A stretch of 64,000 bases of DNA from Paenibacillus uliginis N3/975 (GTDB lineage Bacteria > Bacillota > Bacilli > Paenibacillales > Paenibacillaceae). The notes under the pieces are model-generated. The model saw only the letters and a list, made by a program, of their open reading frames with translations. It was not told where the DNA came from and did no database searches. Positions 15,810-25,648 of the stretch are shown piece by piece (within the stretch, counting starts at the first letter, position 1; every line of letters begins with the position of its first letter). The DNA is taken from assembly GCF_900177425.1 (NCBI RefSeq), contig NZ_LT840184.1:4194263-4258262 (forward strand), in the 5' to 3' direction. The translations under genes and the position numbers were made by a program.

Positions 15810-16213
15810 ACGTATTCCTCCAATGTAACGGACAGCGACGACTTCAGGAGATTTCCATCTCGATCAATGCGTTCCCACGATTGACCAAGACTCATAATCT
15901 TCCACTTTCCTTGTCCGAGTGCCTTTCCCCCGATTTGTAACAGCAGCACCTTTCCATCCCTCTCATATTTAAGTAGCTTTTCCATCTCTTTTCGGGGATT
16001 CATACCAAGACTCACATCAAAAGACATTGTGAAGGTAATCGTATCAAGCCCCGGGCCTAAAAACTGGCTACGGGGCTTTTGCAGATGTATTTCATTTGTC
16101 CCCCATCGGGCCGATGAATCACGTTGAAAATCTTGAAACGTCCGGACCTTAATAGGGGTCTTGAACGAAGAAATAAACACGATATCCCCTAATGCACCAA
16201 GTCCAATCTTCAT
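15806..16213 (-). CDS. P2 gpU-like tail protein
   Basis: 135 aa: GALGDIVFISSFKTPIKVRT-type start and PRSQFLGPGLDTITFTMSFD match GpU, a tail completion protein. ATGA overlaps couple it to both neighbours. Here it lies between gpV and gpW, unlike P2, where U lies next to X and D. Confidence 0.88.
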   Translation of the reverse strand: MKIGLGALGDIVFISSFKTPIKVRTFQDFQRDSSARWGTNEIHLQKPRSQFLGPGLDTITFTMSFDVSLGMNPRKEMEKLLKYERDGKVLLLQIGGKALGQGKWKIMSLGQSWERIDRDGNLLKSSLSVTLEEYV

Positions 16214-16647
16214 ATGATTTCACCGCCTCGTGTGATGGTTCCCTCTACAGTCAGGTTACCTTTAATGGTCACATCCCCTTCAAGGGAGACGCCTCCTGCA
16301 GCCTTAACCATCAGTTTTTGAGTGGTTCGGTCATAATAAACATAACTACCATCCTCAAACCAAACTCCTCGCTGATCAGGCGTTCCTGGTGGGTCCTCCT
16401 CATCCTCAATTACACCCAAACATATGCCCTCACTTATCCCATTAGCAAGGAATAAACAAGCCACCTCTTGACCGGGCTCTGGCAATTCATTACTGCGTGC
16501 CCATCCACCGCGAGTAAGCACGGGAAGATCACCGGAAACCATATCATCCCGATCCTCAAAAAAGGCTGTTATTGTTCCTGATTCCGGATCTGATGTGGAA
16601 CATGTCCCGATCCGAAAAATATTTCTAATTGCACTCAATCTCACCAC
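16210..16647 (-). CDS. P2 gpV-like baseplate spike
   Basis: 145 aa: an N-terminal OB-like domain (RIGTCSTSDPESGTITAFFE, then LPVLTRGGWA and PEPGQEVACLFL) and a C-terminal beta-helix with VTIKGNLTVEGTI repeats. This is the membrane-piercing spike at the tail tip. Confidence 0.9.
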   Translation of the reverse strand: MVRLSAIRNIFRIGTCSTSDPESGTITAFFEDRDDMVSGDLPVLTRGGWARSNELPEPGQEVACLFLANGISEGICLGVIEDEEDPPGTPDQRGVWFEDGSYVYYDRTTQKLMVKAAGGVSLEGDVTIKGNLTVEGTITRGGEII

Positions 16648-17753
16648 CCCAAAACCTTGCGTATTTGAATATCAGTTGTGTATGCTTGTGTACCGACTTT
16701 ATGTGTCGCACTCACAATGATGTATTTACCGTCAAATCGTCCGTGACCCTTCACGTTAACTGTCACACTAGAAGCTAGTCGGATATCTCCATCAAGGGTG
16801 AATGTGGCTAGTCCAGCCTGCTTGTTCTGCTCCCGCAGCTTGTTTTTAGCCAGCCGTTTAGCTTCGGCAACGGTTTCCACACGCTCATTAATCCGAAGCA
16901 CTGGAAGTCCCTTTGCATTTGGCAGACTATATTCCCCTATAATCACCTTAGGAGTTTTTGTCTTTGCTGCTACAGCTTTGGGCTCGGACTTACCACCCTT
17001 ACCTTTCCCCTTCTTTTTAGCCTTCTTCGCTGGAGCTGGTGGACGATAGGTAACAATACAAGATCCATATGCTGTTGCCGTGCTGCTCTCGCTAAAGCTG
17101 TAGTTTAAGATCTTACTCTTGCCCCGAACAATGTCCAAAACTGCTGGTTTCTTCTCATACTCAGCTTCGTCAAATAGAACTAACTTACCACCTGATATTT
17201 TGACGGCTATACCTTCGTCCTTAGCAGTTTTAACCAAAAAGGGTAGGTCGGATTGATCGCTCTGATCTAGACGATCGTATGAAGGATTAGAGGAGGCTGA
17301 GTACACAAGTTTTAACTTTGCACGTCTGGCTATATCGTCAGCGATAGTTTCAAGCTTGACCTTCTCCCATGCTTTTGTCCGTTTCTCCTGCTTTGCCTGA
17401 GCGCCACTAAGCGGAAGAACTGAGGCTTGTATGATTGCCTCATCCGGTGGTCCTTTAATATCTATAGCGTCTACTTCAAACGATCCACACGGGAGCTTCG
17501 CTTTCTCACCTTGTTTATCCCAATTAACCACTGTAATCTCTGCTATGAGCTTGTCACCAAATACCGGCTTCCAGGTTCCTTGCCAGTTCGCATCCCTGTC
17601 ATCTAATGTCACTGAGATGATGTCCTGATCTCCAGGAGCTGCATCCGTATAGTTAAACTCCTTAAGATATTTGTTTAGGTACTCGACCCCCATCTCTTTA
17701 CCGTTGTATTTAAGCATCAGAGAGGCCCTGCGTCCATCCACGACCGTTTTCAT
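16641..17753 (-). CDS. P2 gpD-like tail hub protein (late control D family)
   Basis: 370 aa. The N-terminal half matches phage protein D (DQDIISVTLDDRDANWQGTW), with a C-terminal hub domain (GRFDGKYIIVSATHKVG). A Lys/Gly-rich linker (KKAKKKGKGKGGK) near residue 250 is unusual. Forms the baseplate hub carrying the spike. Its start overlaps the gpX stop by 1 nt. Confidence 0.9.
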   Translation of the reverse strand: MKTVVDGRRASLMLKYNGKEMGVEYLNKYLKEFNYTDAAPGDQDIISVTLDDRDANWQGTWKPVFGDKLIAEITVVNWDKQGEKAKLPCGSFEVDAIDIKGPPDEAIIQASVLPLSGAQAKQEKRTKAWEKVKLETIADDIARRAKLKLVYSASSNPSYDRLDQSDQSDLPFLVKTAKDEGIAVKISGGKLVLFDEAEYEKKPAVLDIVRGKSKILNYSFSESSTATAYGSCIVTYRPPAPAKKAKKKGKGKGGKSEPKAVAAKTKTPKVIIGEYSLPNAKGLPVLRINERVETVAEAKRLAKNKLREQNKQAGLATFTLDGDIRLASSVTVNVKGHGRFDGKYIIVSATHKVGTQAYTTDIQIRKVLGW

Positions 17754-17965
17754 TACTCATCATCCTCCAGTCTCCAAGGTGGTAGCGTAGAAGCCATAGA
17801 GACAGGCACTTCTGGCACATTCAGGATGATACCTGCTGGGAAGATAACAAACTCCACATGGTCAGGGTTTGCATTCATCAACTGAGTCATAAAAGACTCC
17901 TTGCCAGCAATTGAAAAGGCGATACCATCCCAAGTATCGCCCTGAATTGTTCTATAGGTTTTCAT
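17753..17965 (-). CDS. P2 gpX-like tail protein with LysM-type fold
   Basis: 70 aa, gpX/LysM pattern YRTIQGDTWDGIAF then ILNVPEV. In P2-like tails it helps link hub and tube. ATGA overlap with the tape-measure stop. Confidence 0.9.
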   Translation of the reverse strand: MKTYRTIQGDTWDGIAFSIAGKESFMTQLMNANPDHVEFVIFPAGIILNVPEVPVSMASTLPPWRLEDDE

Positions 17966-20900
17966 GATATCGACATCCTTTGTCGCTGACGTTCATGTGC
18001 GTTCAGGTGTGCCTCCCAATCACGCTGGGAATCTTTCATAACTGTCCGGACCATCTGCTCATCTGCATTGCCTTGAATGGTTATCTGTGGGCTATACACA
18101 GGAGCGAAATTACCACTCGGAGTTATTCCCAAAGCCTCACCTGCTGCAGCATAAAGACCCTTAGAGCGTTTTGAATTATTGACTGGAATAACATATTCAT
18201 CATCCCCACCTTCGCCAATCCACGCCAGTTCGGGTTGAGTGATATGCCCGCCATCAGCATACCCATTAAAACCTGTCCCTTTTTTCGGTAGTTGCATGAA
18301 GTTAACAGGGTTACCAATTTGATTCCACAACACATCGACATTTATTTGTTTTTCTGTCGGCAAGAGATCCATCTCTTGGCGCAGATTAGATACATCCTGC
18401 ATCGCTCGAGTGAAACGTTCTTGTTCTTTCTGTGATAGCGTTGTGTACTTGCTTGCCTGTTCTTCCAGATCCGCACCGTAGTCCAGTTCGATGAGGTTGA
18501 GCTGGGCTTGATATAAATCTTCGTAGCTGGTTCGTGCTGTCCCGAGCTCTTCCATTTTGGCGATATATGAATCTAACGTGCTTATTCTATCATTAGTCAA
18601 ATCCTTAATATTGCTATCCAATAAACCTAGGTGAGTGATGTTGTCAAATACGAAGCCCACCGTGTCCCCAACTTCATCTGCCTTCTGCCGAAGAGCCTCG
18701 AGTTGCGCAGTACGGCCCTCCGAATCATCAGCCTGTATGATTTTTTGGTACTCAGCCTGATACTCTTTAAGTGCAGGCAACGCGGCATCAAGTGCTTGTT
18801 TTTGCTCTTGTAAGTCGGCAGTCTGCTTTTCGAGCGATAATATTTCCTCTTCCAACTCCGGAAGCTTTTTCTGACCTTCAGCAGCTTCCTTCTCAAGTCG
18901 TAGCTTTGCAAGTTCAAGCTCCGCGTCTGATTCCTGCTTTAAGAGCCCTACTTTTTCCCTGACCTTACCACTTTCAACATCATATTGAGTTATGGTCTCG
19001 GGATAAAGTTCTTGCAGTTTTGCAGTCACTTCAGCTAATTTTTCTTTTTGGGCAACAAGCTCTTGAGAATTTCCACTACTGTTTGCTATTGCATCGCTCA
19101 GATTGTTATAAGTCCAAACCAAGTCATTGGTCTGTTGCGCTTTTTCAGAAGCTGCATCGTACTGTTTAGCAGTTTCTTCTAGCTTATCCCCCATGTTAAT
19201 GAGGGATTGACGGGCCATATCTTGGTGCTTTTTATAAGCGATAACTCCCATAGTGAGGGCGCCAACAGCACCAACGGCCAAGCCTACCGGATTAGTTAAC
19301 AGCCCTGCGAACTTGCCGAACTTGCTTACTCCATCCGTTGTATCGAAAACGGCTTTTTTAACTTTAGTGATATCTTTAACCATGCTCACTGAATTTTTCG
19401 CAAGCATGGCGGCAGGAACGGCAAGCCCAATAGCTTTTATTACGTCTTTATTGTCCTTTGCCCAAGCTGTCATGTCCTTCAGTACCGGCATCAAGTCCTC
19501 ACCGATCGGGATGATCACTTCATCCATCAATTCCCGCCCCAACACCTTAAGGTCATGCGTCAAGTTGTCGTATTTGACGGCAGCCATTTCTTCCATGGTT
19601 GCCGTTGTCATGTCAAACTGACTTTGGGTTGAACCAAGAGCAGCCACGACTTCCTTCTCCAAATCCTCCCATTGCGTGCCGAACAACTCCACGCCGAGCA
19701 CATTACGATAAACATTGTCCTCGATTGTTGAGAGTTCGGTGATGACCCTTTGCATAACATCCTTACCTTTAATAGCCCCTGTGCTCAGGTCTGTAAGAAT
19801 TTTATCGCCATCGCCCAACATACCTGATAATGCCTTGAATGTATCTTCAGCGCCTTTGCCGCCCTTTTTCAAGTTCTTGACCATTTCCTTGGCGGTATCC
19901 GCGGACACATGCTTGAGCAGTTCCAGATATTCGGCGGACTTCGTTCCGCCTTTGGTGAGAGCCATGGTGAACTCTTCGATTCCCTCTGGAGCAAACAAAG
20001 CTCCCAGGGCATCAGCGGTCTTATCACTACCATCTTGGATCCGGATATTAAATTCCTTCGCGAGGTCGCCTACTTTATCACATTGTGTTCAGCGAGGTCC
20101 GCTACACCTCGCCCCGCCCTATCAGGCAGCTGCATGTTTCCATGCAGATCAGACTATATCAAGAACTCTTTGCGAGTCCCCTCCCATTTCCACGCGCTTG
20201 CGTGTACTCGGTTTTTCACCGATAGTCGTTGCACGTTCCTGCTATCAGCAGGCTTCGCTCATGATTTCCCTCGTCTTTACGTTAGGGGGTTCCATGAATT
20301 AGAGAGGTTTCGATATGGTGTCGCCACCATAAAGCCCTAATAAAAAGGTTCCAGGCGCCTGCTTGAAGTCCTGAAGCAAAGAAATCCATCATCTCATTAG
20401 CTGAGTAGCCGAGTGCAGCAAACTGCGGTGCGTACTCATTCGCGGAGTCCAGCAGTTCACCGGACTTATCCAGCCCCCGCTGTGCCCCCTGGGCGAGCAA
20501 GTTCATCGATTCTTCGGACGTGATACCAAACTGCCGCATCATGGTGTCCGAGGCTTTAACAGACTCTGGAATGTCAAAACGGAAGACGTCTTGCAGGACA
20601 ATCGCATTCCTGGTCGTTGTCGCCAGTTCATCGCCTTCCTGTTTGGTGACATTTCTAGCGACGACCAAAGCGTCTGTGAGGTCGTTCACGCCCTCACCAA
20701 GTCCTTTACGGTACAAAGACTGGGAAATGTCCTGAAGTCCCGCCAATTCCTTTGCTGTGGCCCCTGTAGCCGCTGCAAGCTGTCCTGATTGGGCGTCAAG
20801 CTCACCGATGGTATTGATCATTTCACCGATTGAACCGGTTATCTTTTCGATAATGGCATAAGCTCCAGTGTATTGGGCAACCCGGCCAAAAACATCCCCA

Positions 20901-21109
20901 AATTCCGCAGCGTTCTCTCGAAGTTCATGGAATGCACCTGAAGCCTGCCGTGTATCCTTGGTTATCTGGTCAAAACTTCTTACCTTACGTAGATCGCCAA
21001 GGTCCTTGCCGAGATCCGTGACGTCCCTGCTCATGGTGTCAAACGACCTCTTTAGTCGGGGGTCTATGTCGCCGTTCAATTCAAACGACATTTCGTATTT
21101 CTTTGGCAT
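17962..21109 (-). CDS. tail tape-measure protein, split by a group I intron
   Basis: Exon 1 runs 21109-20346 and exon 2 runs 20080-17962. Splicing out 20345-20081 restores one 960-aa frame across the junction (GAWN-L-DKVGDLAKEF), exactly where the tape-measure family continues. The N-terminal part is gpT-like (GLGEGVNDLTDALVVARNVT, then ANEMMDFFASGLQAGAWN). The middle holds a glycine/alanine membrane-like stretch (LLTNPVGLAVGAVGALTMGVIAY split around residue 470) and a long coiled coil. The C-terminus ends GGHITQPELAWIGEGGDDEYVIP. It sets tail length. Unspliced mRNA would stop after 275 codons. Confidence 0.9.
20081..20345 (-). ncRNA. group I self-splicing intron in the tape-measure gene
   Basis: 265 nt on the minus strand. 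P7 is clear: GTGCAACGACTA (R element) pairs through GACTA/TAGTC with TTGATATAGTC (S element). Other visible stems: P2 ATGGTG-GCGA-CACCAT, P4 TCATG/CATGA, P5 CCCT...AGGG, P6a CCTGCT/AGCAGG, a hairpin CACGC/GCGTG, P8-like ACTC-GCAA-AGAGT, P9 CTGCATG-GAAA-CATGCAG and GCGAGGT/ACCTCGC. The 5' exon ends in CCT, pairing with GGG of the guide (U-G at the splice site); the intron ends in G. No homing endonuclease gene fits inside. Confidence 0.9.
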
Positions 21110-21112
21110 GGG

Positions 21113-21648
21113 TTAACCCCCTCCCTTCCGAGATTTATCTTCGTTATTGACTTCTTCAAAAGCCGTATCCCACTCATACAGCGTCCAGATCGGTATGCTC
21201 ATCCAATAAGAGAGATCCCCCTTCATAACACGGGACAACCTTATCGAGATTCTCATTAAACTACGAATAGGATTATTGGCTAAACCAAACCGTTCAAAAA
21301 ATCTTTTGCAGCACCTGTCGCTTTCAAGAAATCTCGTGCAGAAAGCTTCTTCATGAGGTTTGGATGTACGCCTGCGCCTTTAGCAGCGAGAACAGCCAAA
21401 TACCCAGGATGATCTACTTTAAATGCAACGTAGACATTTCTTTGACCACGTACAAAATCCATAAAGTCCGACTCGATATCCATAATGTCGTCACCTGAGA
21501 GAGTAGCAATGTCGATCCGGAGTTCTTTAATCTCCGCGTCCTCCCAAACAACAGGCCGGGACAATTTAATCACTGTCCCGGCCTGCTTTACTTCTTCCAA
21601 ATTTTCAGTATTTACCACTTTTTCAGTATTGATTGTTTTTTCGCTCAT
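21113..21648 (-). CDS. tail assembly chaperone gpE+E', made by -1 frameshift
   Basis: In the gpE frame at 21301-21295 the message reads U UUU UUG, the same slippery heptamer used by P2. A -1 slip continues as FERFGLANNPIRSLMRISI and then KGDLSYWMSIPIWTLYEWD to the stop at 21113, giving about 178 aa. That extension is the conserved E' domain. The long and short forms chaperone tail-tube assembly around the tape measure encoded just downstream. Confidence 0.85.
21280..21648 (-). CDS. tail assembly chaperone gpE (short form)
   Basis: 122 aa in the zero frame: the VIKLSRPVVWEDAEIKELRI start and ITLSGDD-like IATLSGDDIMDIE segment are typical of gpE/phage tail assembly proteins. It ends FLNGLV right after the slippery site. 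Located between tube and tape-measure genes as expected. Confidence 0.85.
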   Translation of the reverse strand: MSEKTINTEKVVNTENLEEVKQAGTVIKLSRPVVWEDAEIKELRIDIATLSGDDIMDIESDFMDFVRGQRNVYVAFKVDHPGYLAVLAAKGAGVHPNLMKKLSARDFLKATGAAKDFLNGLV

Positions 21649-21669
21649 CCTCTGTTCCTCCTTCGTAAA

Positions 21670-22197
21670 TTAGGCCTTTCCTAAAGCTTTTCTTACGTCG
21701 AACATGTCATCTTTACCGTTAATCCGACTGATATAATTAAGTTTGTCCAATTCAAATACTGAAGCACCATCAATGAATATTTTCAAATAGGTGGCTTCGA
21801 TTGTATTGGTTGTATCGGTGGCAGCATTGACTGCGAGTGTTCCGAGATCGACCCCTTTACCTACACCACGAACAACAATTTTTATAGCACGAGTCACAAA
21901 AGCAGATCTTGTGTTATCAAATTCATTGAAGGCACCGCGAATTTCAAGCCCCTTCATCTGCGAGCCAGCCAGCTCAAATACATACTTGTTAATGGTTCTC
22001 CACGTAATTCCCAATTCCATCGAACTGTAATGTCCAGGTGAAGGAAGATCAAGCTCCCCTAGGATCCCGGCACCTGAAACCGTGCTAGTTAGCGGCGTTA
22101 ATGATGGAAGTGTGATATCGCCTGTGGCAAAATCATTGTCACTTCCCTCAATGTATAACGCCACACCTTCCAGTTTAATGGGAATATTTCCAGCCAT
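21670..22197 (-). CDS. P2 FII-like tail tube protein
   Basis: 175 aa: IPIKLEGVALYIEGSDNDFA start and LPSLTPLTSTVSGAGILGE match the FII contractile-tail tube family; it forms the inner tube. Follows the sheath gene. Confidence 0.9.
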   Translation of the reverse strand: MAGNIPIKLEGVALYIEGSDNDFATGDITLPSLTPLTSTVSGAGILGELDLPSPGHYSSMELGITWRTINKYVFELAGSQMKGLEIRGAFNEFDNTRSAFVTRAIKIVVRGVGKGVDLGTLAVNAATDTTNTIEATYLKIFIDGASVFELDKLNYISRINGKDDMFDVRKALGKA

Positions 22198-22209
22198 TTA
22201 AGACCCTCC

Positions 22210-23649
22210 TTAAGCTGCTGTCAAAGCAGCCAAATATGATACGTCGTAGAAGACAAAGAATTCAATTTCCTGTGCCATGGACGGCGGTGTGACGTACACT
22301 CGGTATACGACCTTGCCGTTGCCAAGTTGGTCACTTGGATTGTCTGCAGCGAGGAATTCAACGCGCCCGCCGAGCAAGTAACCTGCACCAACCAAGCCGT
22401 TAATCCAGACGTTAGCTCCATCAGCTATCGATTCAATCAGTCGGATATTGAGTGGATTGTCCACCTGCTGCCAATGCCGGAGAACCAGTTGATTTTTGAT
22501 ATAAGAGAACATCCGCCGAACCGGAATGAATGTACGCTGCGCATCCGTATATTCCGGATAAGCACCTGTCCGGTTGCCCCATGCGTTGAATCCACCCGTC
22601 CAGCGGATGCCTGTCACGATGCCGTTAGCATTCAGTACATTTGCTTGATCGTATGGAATAAGAACTGGAGTGCCATCAGCGTAGACCAGTCCGTCCGCTG
22701 TAATCGGCTGGTTCGACGGAGTCTGAACCGGCACCCCTTCATTCTGACCGTCAGTCGCAACCATGGTTGCTGTGACCAGAGTAGACATGTGGTAAGTGCG
22801 CCCCTTGTATGTCGCCATTGGATATGTGTTGGTTTGGAGATGGCTGGTATAGCCGTTTTCCTCTTTCCATGCCACAACATCAACATATTTCTGACTTGGG
22901 TCCAGGTCGGTCACTGCATGAGCCTCGAACAAACCGTTGATAGATTTGGTCTTAGCTACCATCACCGCACCGACAACAGGATCGTGTGAAAATCCCGGTG
23001 CGACGATCAAATTCGGGACAAAGGAAGTCTCCAAAAACACTTCTTCAATCAGTTCCATCCCTGTTCTGACCCCAGTCTGTGCATCTGTTCCACCGATGAT
23101 GCGGCTAGCCGTAACTGCTGATGGCTTTAGAGATTTGTATCCGACTTGCAGGGAGCTGGTACCTACTGGGATAGCACCGCCTGCCACGATTGAAATGACG
23201 AGCTTACCAGCGTCGTTAAACGTCAGGGTGTAATCTTTACCCAGGTCATATGTTGTCGAGCCATCAGCGACGGTTACCGAGGCTTTCAGGACACCCTCTT
23301 TATCAATGGCGTGCATGCCATCAATAAAGTCCACTGCTGCCGCTGCTGTGGTTTCCGTATCCGTAACATCAAGGACGTTCACGAAGGCGATAGGACCTTG
23401 TTCATTCTCATCAAGATGCAACTTTGCTGCTTCGCACAATGTGTAGGATTTCCAGTCATCAGAGTAGCCAAGTTTCCGCTTGAAATCGTCCATGCTATTG
23501 GCAAGGATAACCTTGTTAACAGCAGCAGACGGGTTATCAGCAAGGTTAATCGGTGCCGTTCCGATGTATAGCGGCAACGTATTGGTTTGTTCCACTGCCT
23601 TCTTTGGTTGATATACCTCTGTGGCTTTTACACCATGAAATTCAGCCAT
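22210..23649 (-). CDS. P2 FI-like contractile tail sheath
   Basis: 479 aa. The N-terminal GVKATEVYQ, central AHAVTDLDPS and C-terminal FIPVRRMFSYIKNQLVLRHW and NPLNIRLIESI are sheath signatures. This makes the phage a myovirus. The linker arms mesh in the extended sheath and contract on DNA injection. Confidence 0.93.
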   Translation of the reverse strand: MAEFHGVKATEVYQPKKAVEQTNTLPLYIGTAPINLADNPSAAVNKVILANSMDDFKRKLGYSDDWKSYTLCEAAKLHLDENEQGPIAFVNVLDVTDTETTAAAAVDFIDGMHAIDKEGVLKASVTVADGSTTYDLGKDYTLTFNDAGKLVISIVAGGAIPVGTSSLQVGYKSLKPSAVTASRIIGGTDAQTGVRTGMELIEEVFLETSFVPNLIVAPGFSHDPVVGAVMVAKTKSINGLFEAHAVTDLDPSQKYVDVVAWKEENGYTSHLQTNTYPMATYKGRTYHMSTLVTATMVATDGQNEGVPVQTPSNQPITADGLVYADGTPVLIPYDQANVLNANGIVTGIRWTGGFNAWGNRTGAYPEYTDAQRTFIPVRRMFSYIKNQLVLRHWQQVDNPLNIRLIESIADGANVWINGLVGAGYLLGGRVEFLAADNPSDQLGNGKVVYRVYVTPPSMAQEIEFFVFYDVSYLAALTAA

Positions 23650-23652
23650 ATG

Positions 23653-23991
23653 TTACACTCCTTTCAGTGACTGGAGGGCCGTGTTTAACGCAGTCCCAGT
23701 CTGTTTGATTTGTTTTAATGATTCCTGCAGCTGATCAACTGGCACAAACAAATTTTTGATAAGCGGATATTCCGCATAAAGAGCCTTGAAGTATTCCGGA
23801 TGCCCGCCGATAAACACTTGATTTGTCCGGATCCCAACGCCGTTCATTCTGATCGACGGTCCGATATAAATTAGTTGCTCTGGCTCAGCAGCCACTTCAA
23901 CCTTAGGCTCCTGTGGCGCTTCGCTCGTACGGGTCAAAGGCTGTATCTCTTGCCTCTCTTGATCTTGTCCCTGATTTTTCTTAGTAGCCAT
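23653..23991 (-). CDS. head-tail region protein, unknown, 112 aa
   Basis: A low-complexity charged N-terminus (Gln/Glu/Pro-rich, residues 1-40) is followed by a compact domain (YIGPSIRMNGVGIRTNQVF, then GGHPEYFKALYAEYPLI). The FGGxP-like core resembles small proteins found next to sheath genes in P2-like Bacillota prophages. Role unknown. Confidence 0.7.
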   Translation of the reverse strand: MATKKNQGQDQERQEIQPLTRTSEAPQEPKVEVAAEPEQLIYIGPSIRMNGVGIRTNQVFIGGHPEYFKALYAEYPLIKNLFVPVDQLQESLKQIKQTGTALNTALQSLKGV

Positions 23992-24511
23992 TCCTCCATA
24001 CCTCCTGTACTATAGATGGCATTTCCCACGTGGTAGACATGTAGCCCATCCAATACGGATCAGCCTGCTCTTCGTAAAATCCCATTGAGAGCGGTCGTGT
24101 TAACCGGGATGGCCATCCTTCATATGTTTCTCGCAAAAAAGAGGCCCTGACGTATTCCATGAGATGCAGCACATCCATGTATCCATCGGAACCTCTTCCT
24201 TCACATCCAAAAATTAAATCCATTTGTACCGTGCGGTACCCCTCCTCATTATCCTCAGCTGGATCGCTAAAAACAATGATGATAAACGGCCACCGTTCGT
24301 CTTTCTCGTCTGGAAGTGTCGTCTCTAAAGGTGGAGATGACGGCGGGGGCGGCATATCCGTGCCCTCTACAGGAGGCTCGTAACTCGGAACATCCCTTGC
24401 CGGTAAATCAACCTGATAGATATTAGGCGGGATCCCGGCGCCAAGAGCCATATCTTTCGTTAAATCCTGCAAATACTGCTGCAGCTTATTCATTAAAATA
24501 ACAGGCGTCAC
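23981..24511 (-). CDS. phage tail-terminator-like protein
   Basis: 176 aa from GTG 24511, overlapping the previous stop as GTGA. A proline-rich loop (residues 50-75) is followed by ERWPFIIIVFSDPAEDNEEG, which resembles gp37-like/tail-completion proteins. Assigned to head-tail joining or tail termination by position between the gpZ homologue and the sheath. Confidence 0.6.
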   Translation of the reverse strand: MTPVILMNKLQQYLQDLTKDMALGAGIPPNIYQVDLPARDVPSYEPPVEGTDMPPPPSSPPLETTLPDEKDERWPFIIIVFSDPAEDNEEGYRTVQMDLIFGCEGRGSDGYMDVLHLMEYVRASFLRETYEGWPSRLTRPLSMGFYEEQADPYWMGYMSTTWEMPSIVQEVWRNGY

Positions 24512-25074
24512 GCTTTCAGCCTCCCTAACATCCTATCCAATTCATGCGGCAGGCGCTTCTCCATTTCCTCACCATACACCTGTTGCACATGCTCTCGGAC
24601 CTCTTCATTGCCGACCATCGACGGTACAGCTGGTCCGCGTAGCTCTCCGATCGGTAGCCGCTTTCTGCCTGCTCTCATAAATACTCCGAGATGGGTCCCA
24701 GCGGTAGCGATAAATGCACCAGGGATAGGCTTCTTGACCCCACCCCGATATACCGCAGCCTTTAACGCCTTAGGAGCTTTCTTAAGCTTGCGCTTCGGTG
24801 CCACCGTGAATTTAATCAGGGGAATGGAGTGACCTTGAGAAGTCAGCGTTGCCTGCAACTTGTTGCTCGCAGCTTTCTTAATGCGGATCGTCTGGACTAC
24901 CTCTTTCTGCTTGATAACATACTTCTCGCGCACCTTGCGCCCCGTTTCCGTCTTTGCCCGCTGCGTAGCCCGGTTAATGCTGGACAAGACAGCCTGACGC
25001 ACCGCCTTGTCCATTTGCTTCAGCGACCGGTTTACCTGCTTGAAATTGTCCTTCACATCGATAAAATCACTCAT
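24508..25074 (-). CDS. minor tail protein Z-like (GPZ family)
   Basis: 188 aa, very basic. VRQAVLSSINRATQRAKTET and VREKYVIKQKEVVQTIRI are characteristic of prophage minor tail protein Z; later TFTVAPKR-like and GAFIATAGTHLGVFMRAG segments agree. Probably joins head and tail. ATGA overlaps with both neighbours. Confidence 0.85.
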   Translation of the reverse strand: MSDFIDVKDNFKQVNRSLKQMDKAVRQAVLSSINRATQRAKTETGRKVREKYVIKQKEVVQTIRIKKAASNKLQATLTSQGHSIPLIKFTVAPKRKLKKAPKALKAAVYRGGVKKPIPGAFIATAGTHLGVFMRAGRKRLPIGELRGPAVPSMVGNEEVREHVQQVYGEEMEKRLPHELDRMLGRLKA

Positions 25075-25418
25075 GGCCGTTTACCGTTGGCTTGCAGCAC
25101 GATTTTAAGGATCCCCGTCTCATTCGATACCCCCATTACTTTGTACCATGATCCATCTAGAGCGAAATCCTGATCCACACGGGGGGTAAAGCCGAGAATT
25201 CGATGCTCGATATGAACGACTACGTTATGAACAGATACTCCCTCAGCATACTGCAGAGGTCGACCGTCCAGCGTGAATGCTTCGATGATCATTTTCAATT
25301 GACGATGGATATTCCCTTTGACTTTGTCATAAGTGGTGACGGTATGGACCTCAGCGAATTCGTTTGAATTCATGAAGACCGAGAAAACATCCTTCGCCAT
25401 TTGCTGTTTAAGATTCAT
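25071..25418 (-). CDS. head-completion-like phage protein
   Basis: 115 aa: DVFSVFMNSNEFAEVHTV start, a central VDGRPLQ-like loop and a RVDQDFALDGSWYKV end, consistent with small head-closure/adaptor proteins (FII-of-lambda type). Inferred from position between capsid genes and gpZ. Confidence 0.65.
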   Translation of the reverse strand: MNLKQQMAKDVFSVFMNSNEFAEVHTVTTYDKVKGNIHRQLKMIIEAFTLDGRPLQYAEGVSVHNVVVHIEHRILGFTPRVDQDFALDGSWYKVMGVSNETGILKIVLQANGKRP

Positions 25419-25433
25419 AGCGAATCAGCCTCC

Positions 25434-25628
25434 CTATTCGGCGTCTTCCTTCGCTTTCTTAGCAGCAGCTTCTTTGATTGCCTTCGCTTCAGCTTCAGGA
25501 TCAACGATAGCTTTAGAATCTACCAAGCGTTCGATCTCCTCTTTTTTCACCCCAGTGGTTGGGAATTCTTCACCGATACCGTATTTCTTACCGTTATGAC
25601 GAACATTAGTTAAAGTTACGTATGCCAT
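25434..25628 (-). CDS. small head-region protein (DUF7210/FluMu N-like)
   Basis: 64 aa: MAYVTLTNVRHNGKKYGIGE then EEIERLVDSKAI matches short proteins after the capsid gene in many phages; the tail is Ala/Lys/Glu-rich. It may be a head-tail connector element; not certain. Confidence 0.65.
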   Translation of the reverse strand: MAYVTLTNVRHNGKKYGIGEEFPTTGVKKEEIERLVDSKAIVDPEAEAKAIKEAAAKKAKEDAE

Positions 25629-25648
25629 GTTTTTTATCCTCCTTTGGA

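Noticed and set aside
20081..20345. Tape measure as a frameshifted pseudogene
   Set aside because: The break is a 265-nt insertion with full group I core motifs, and exact removal restores the frame; random decay would not give this.
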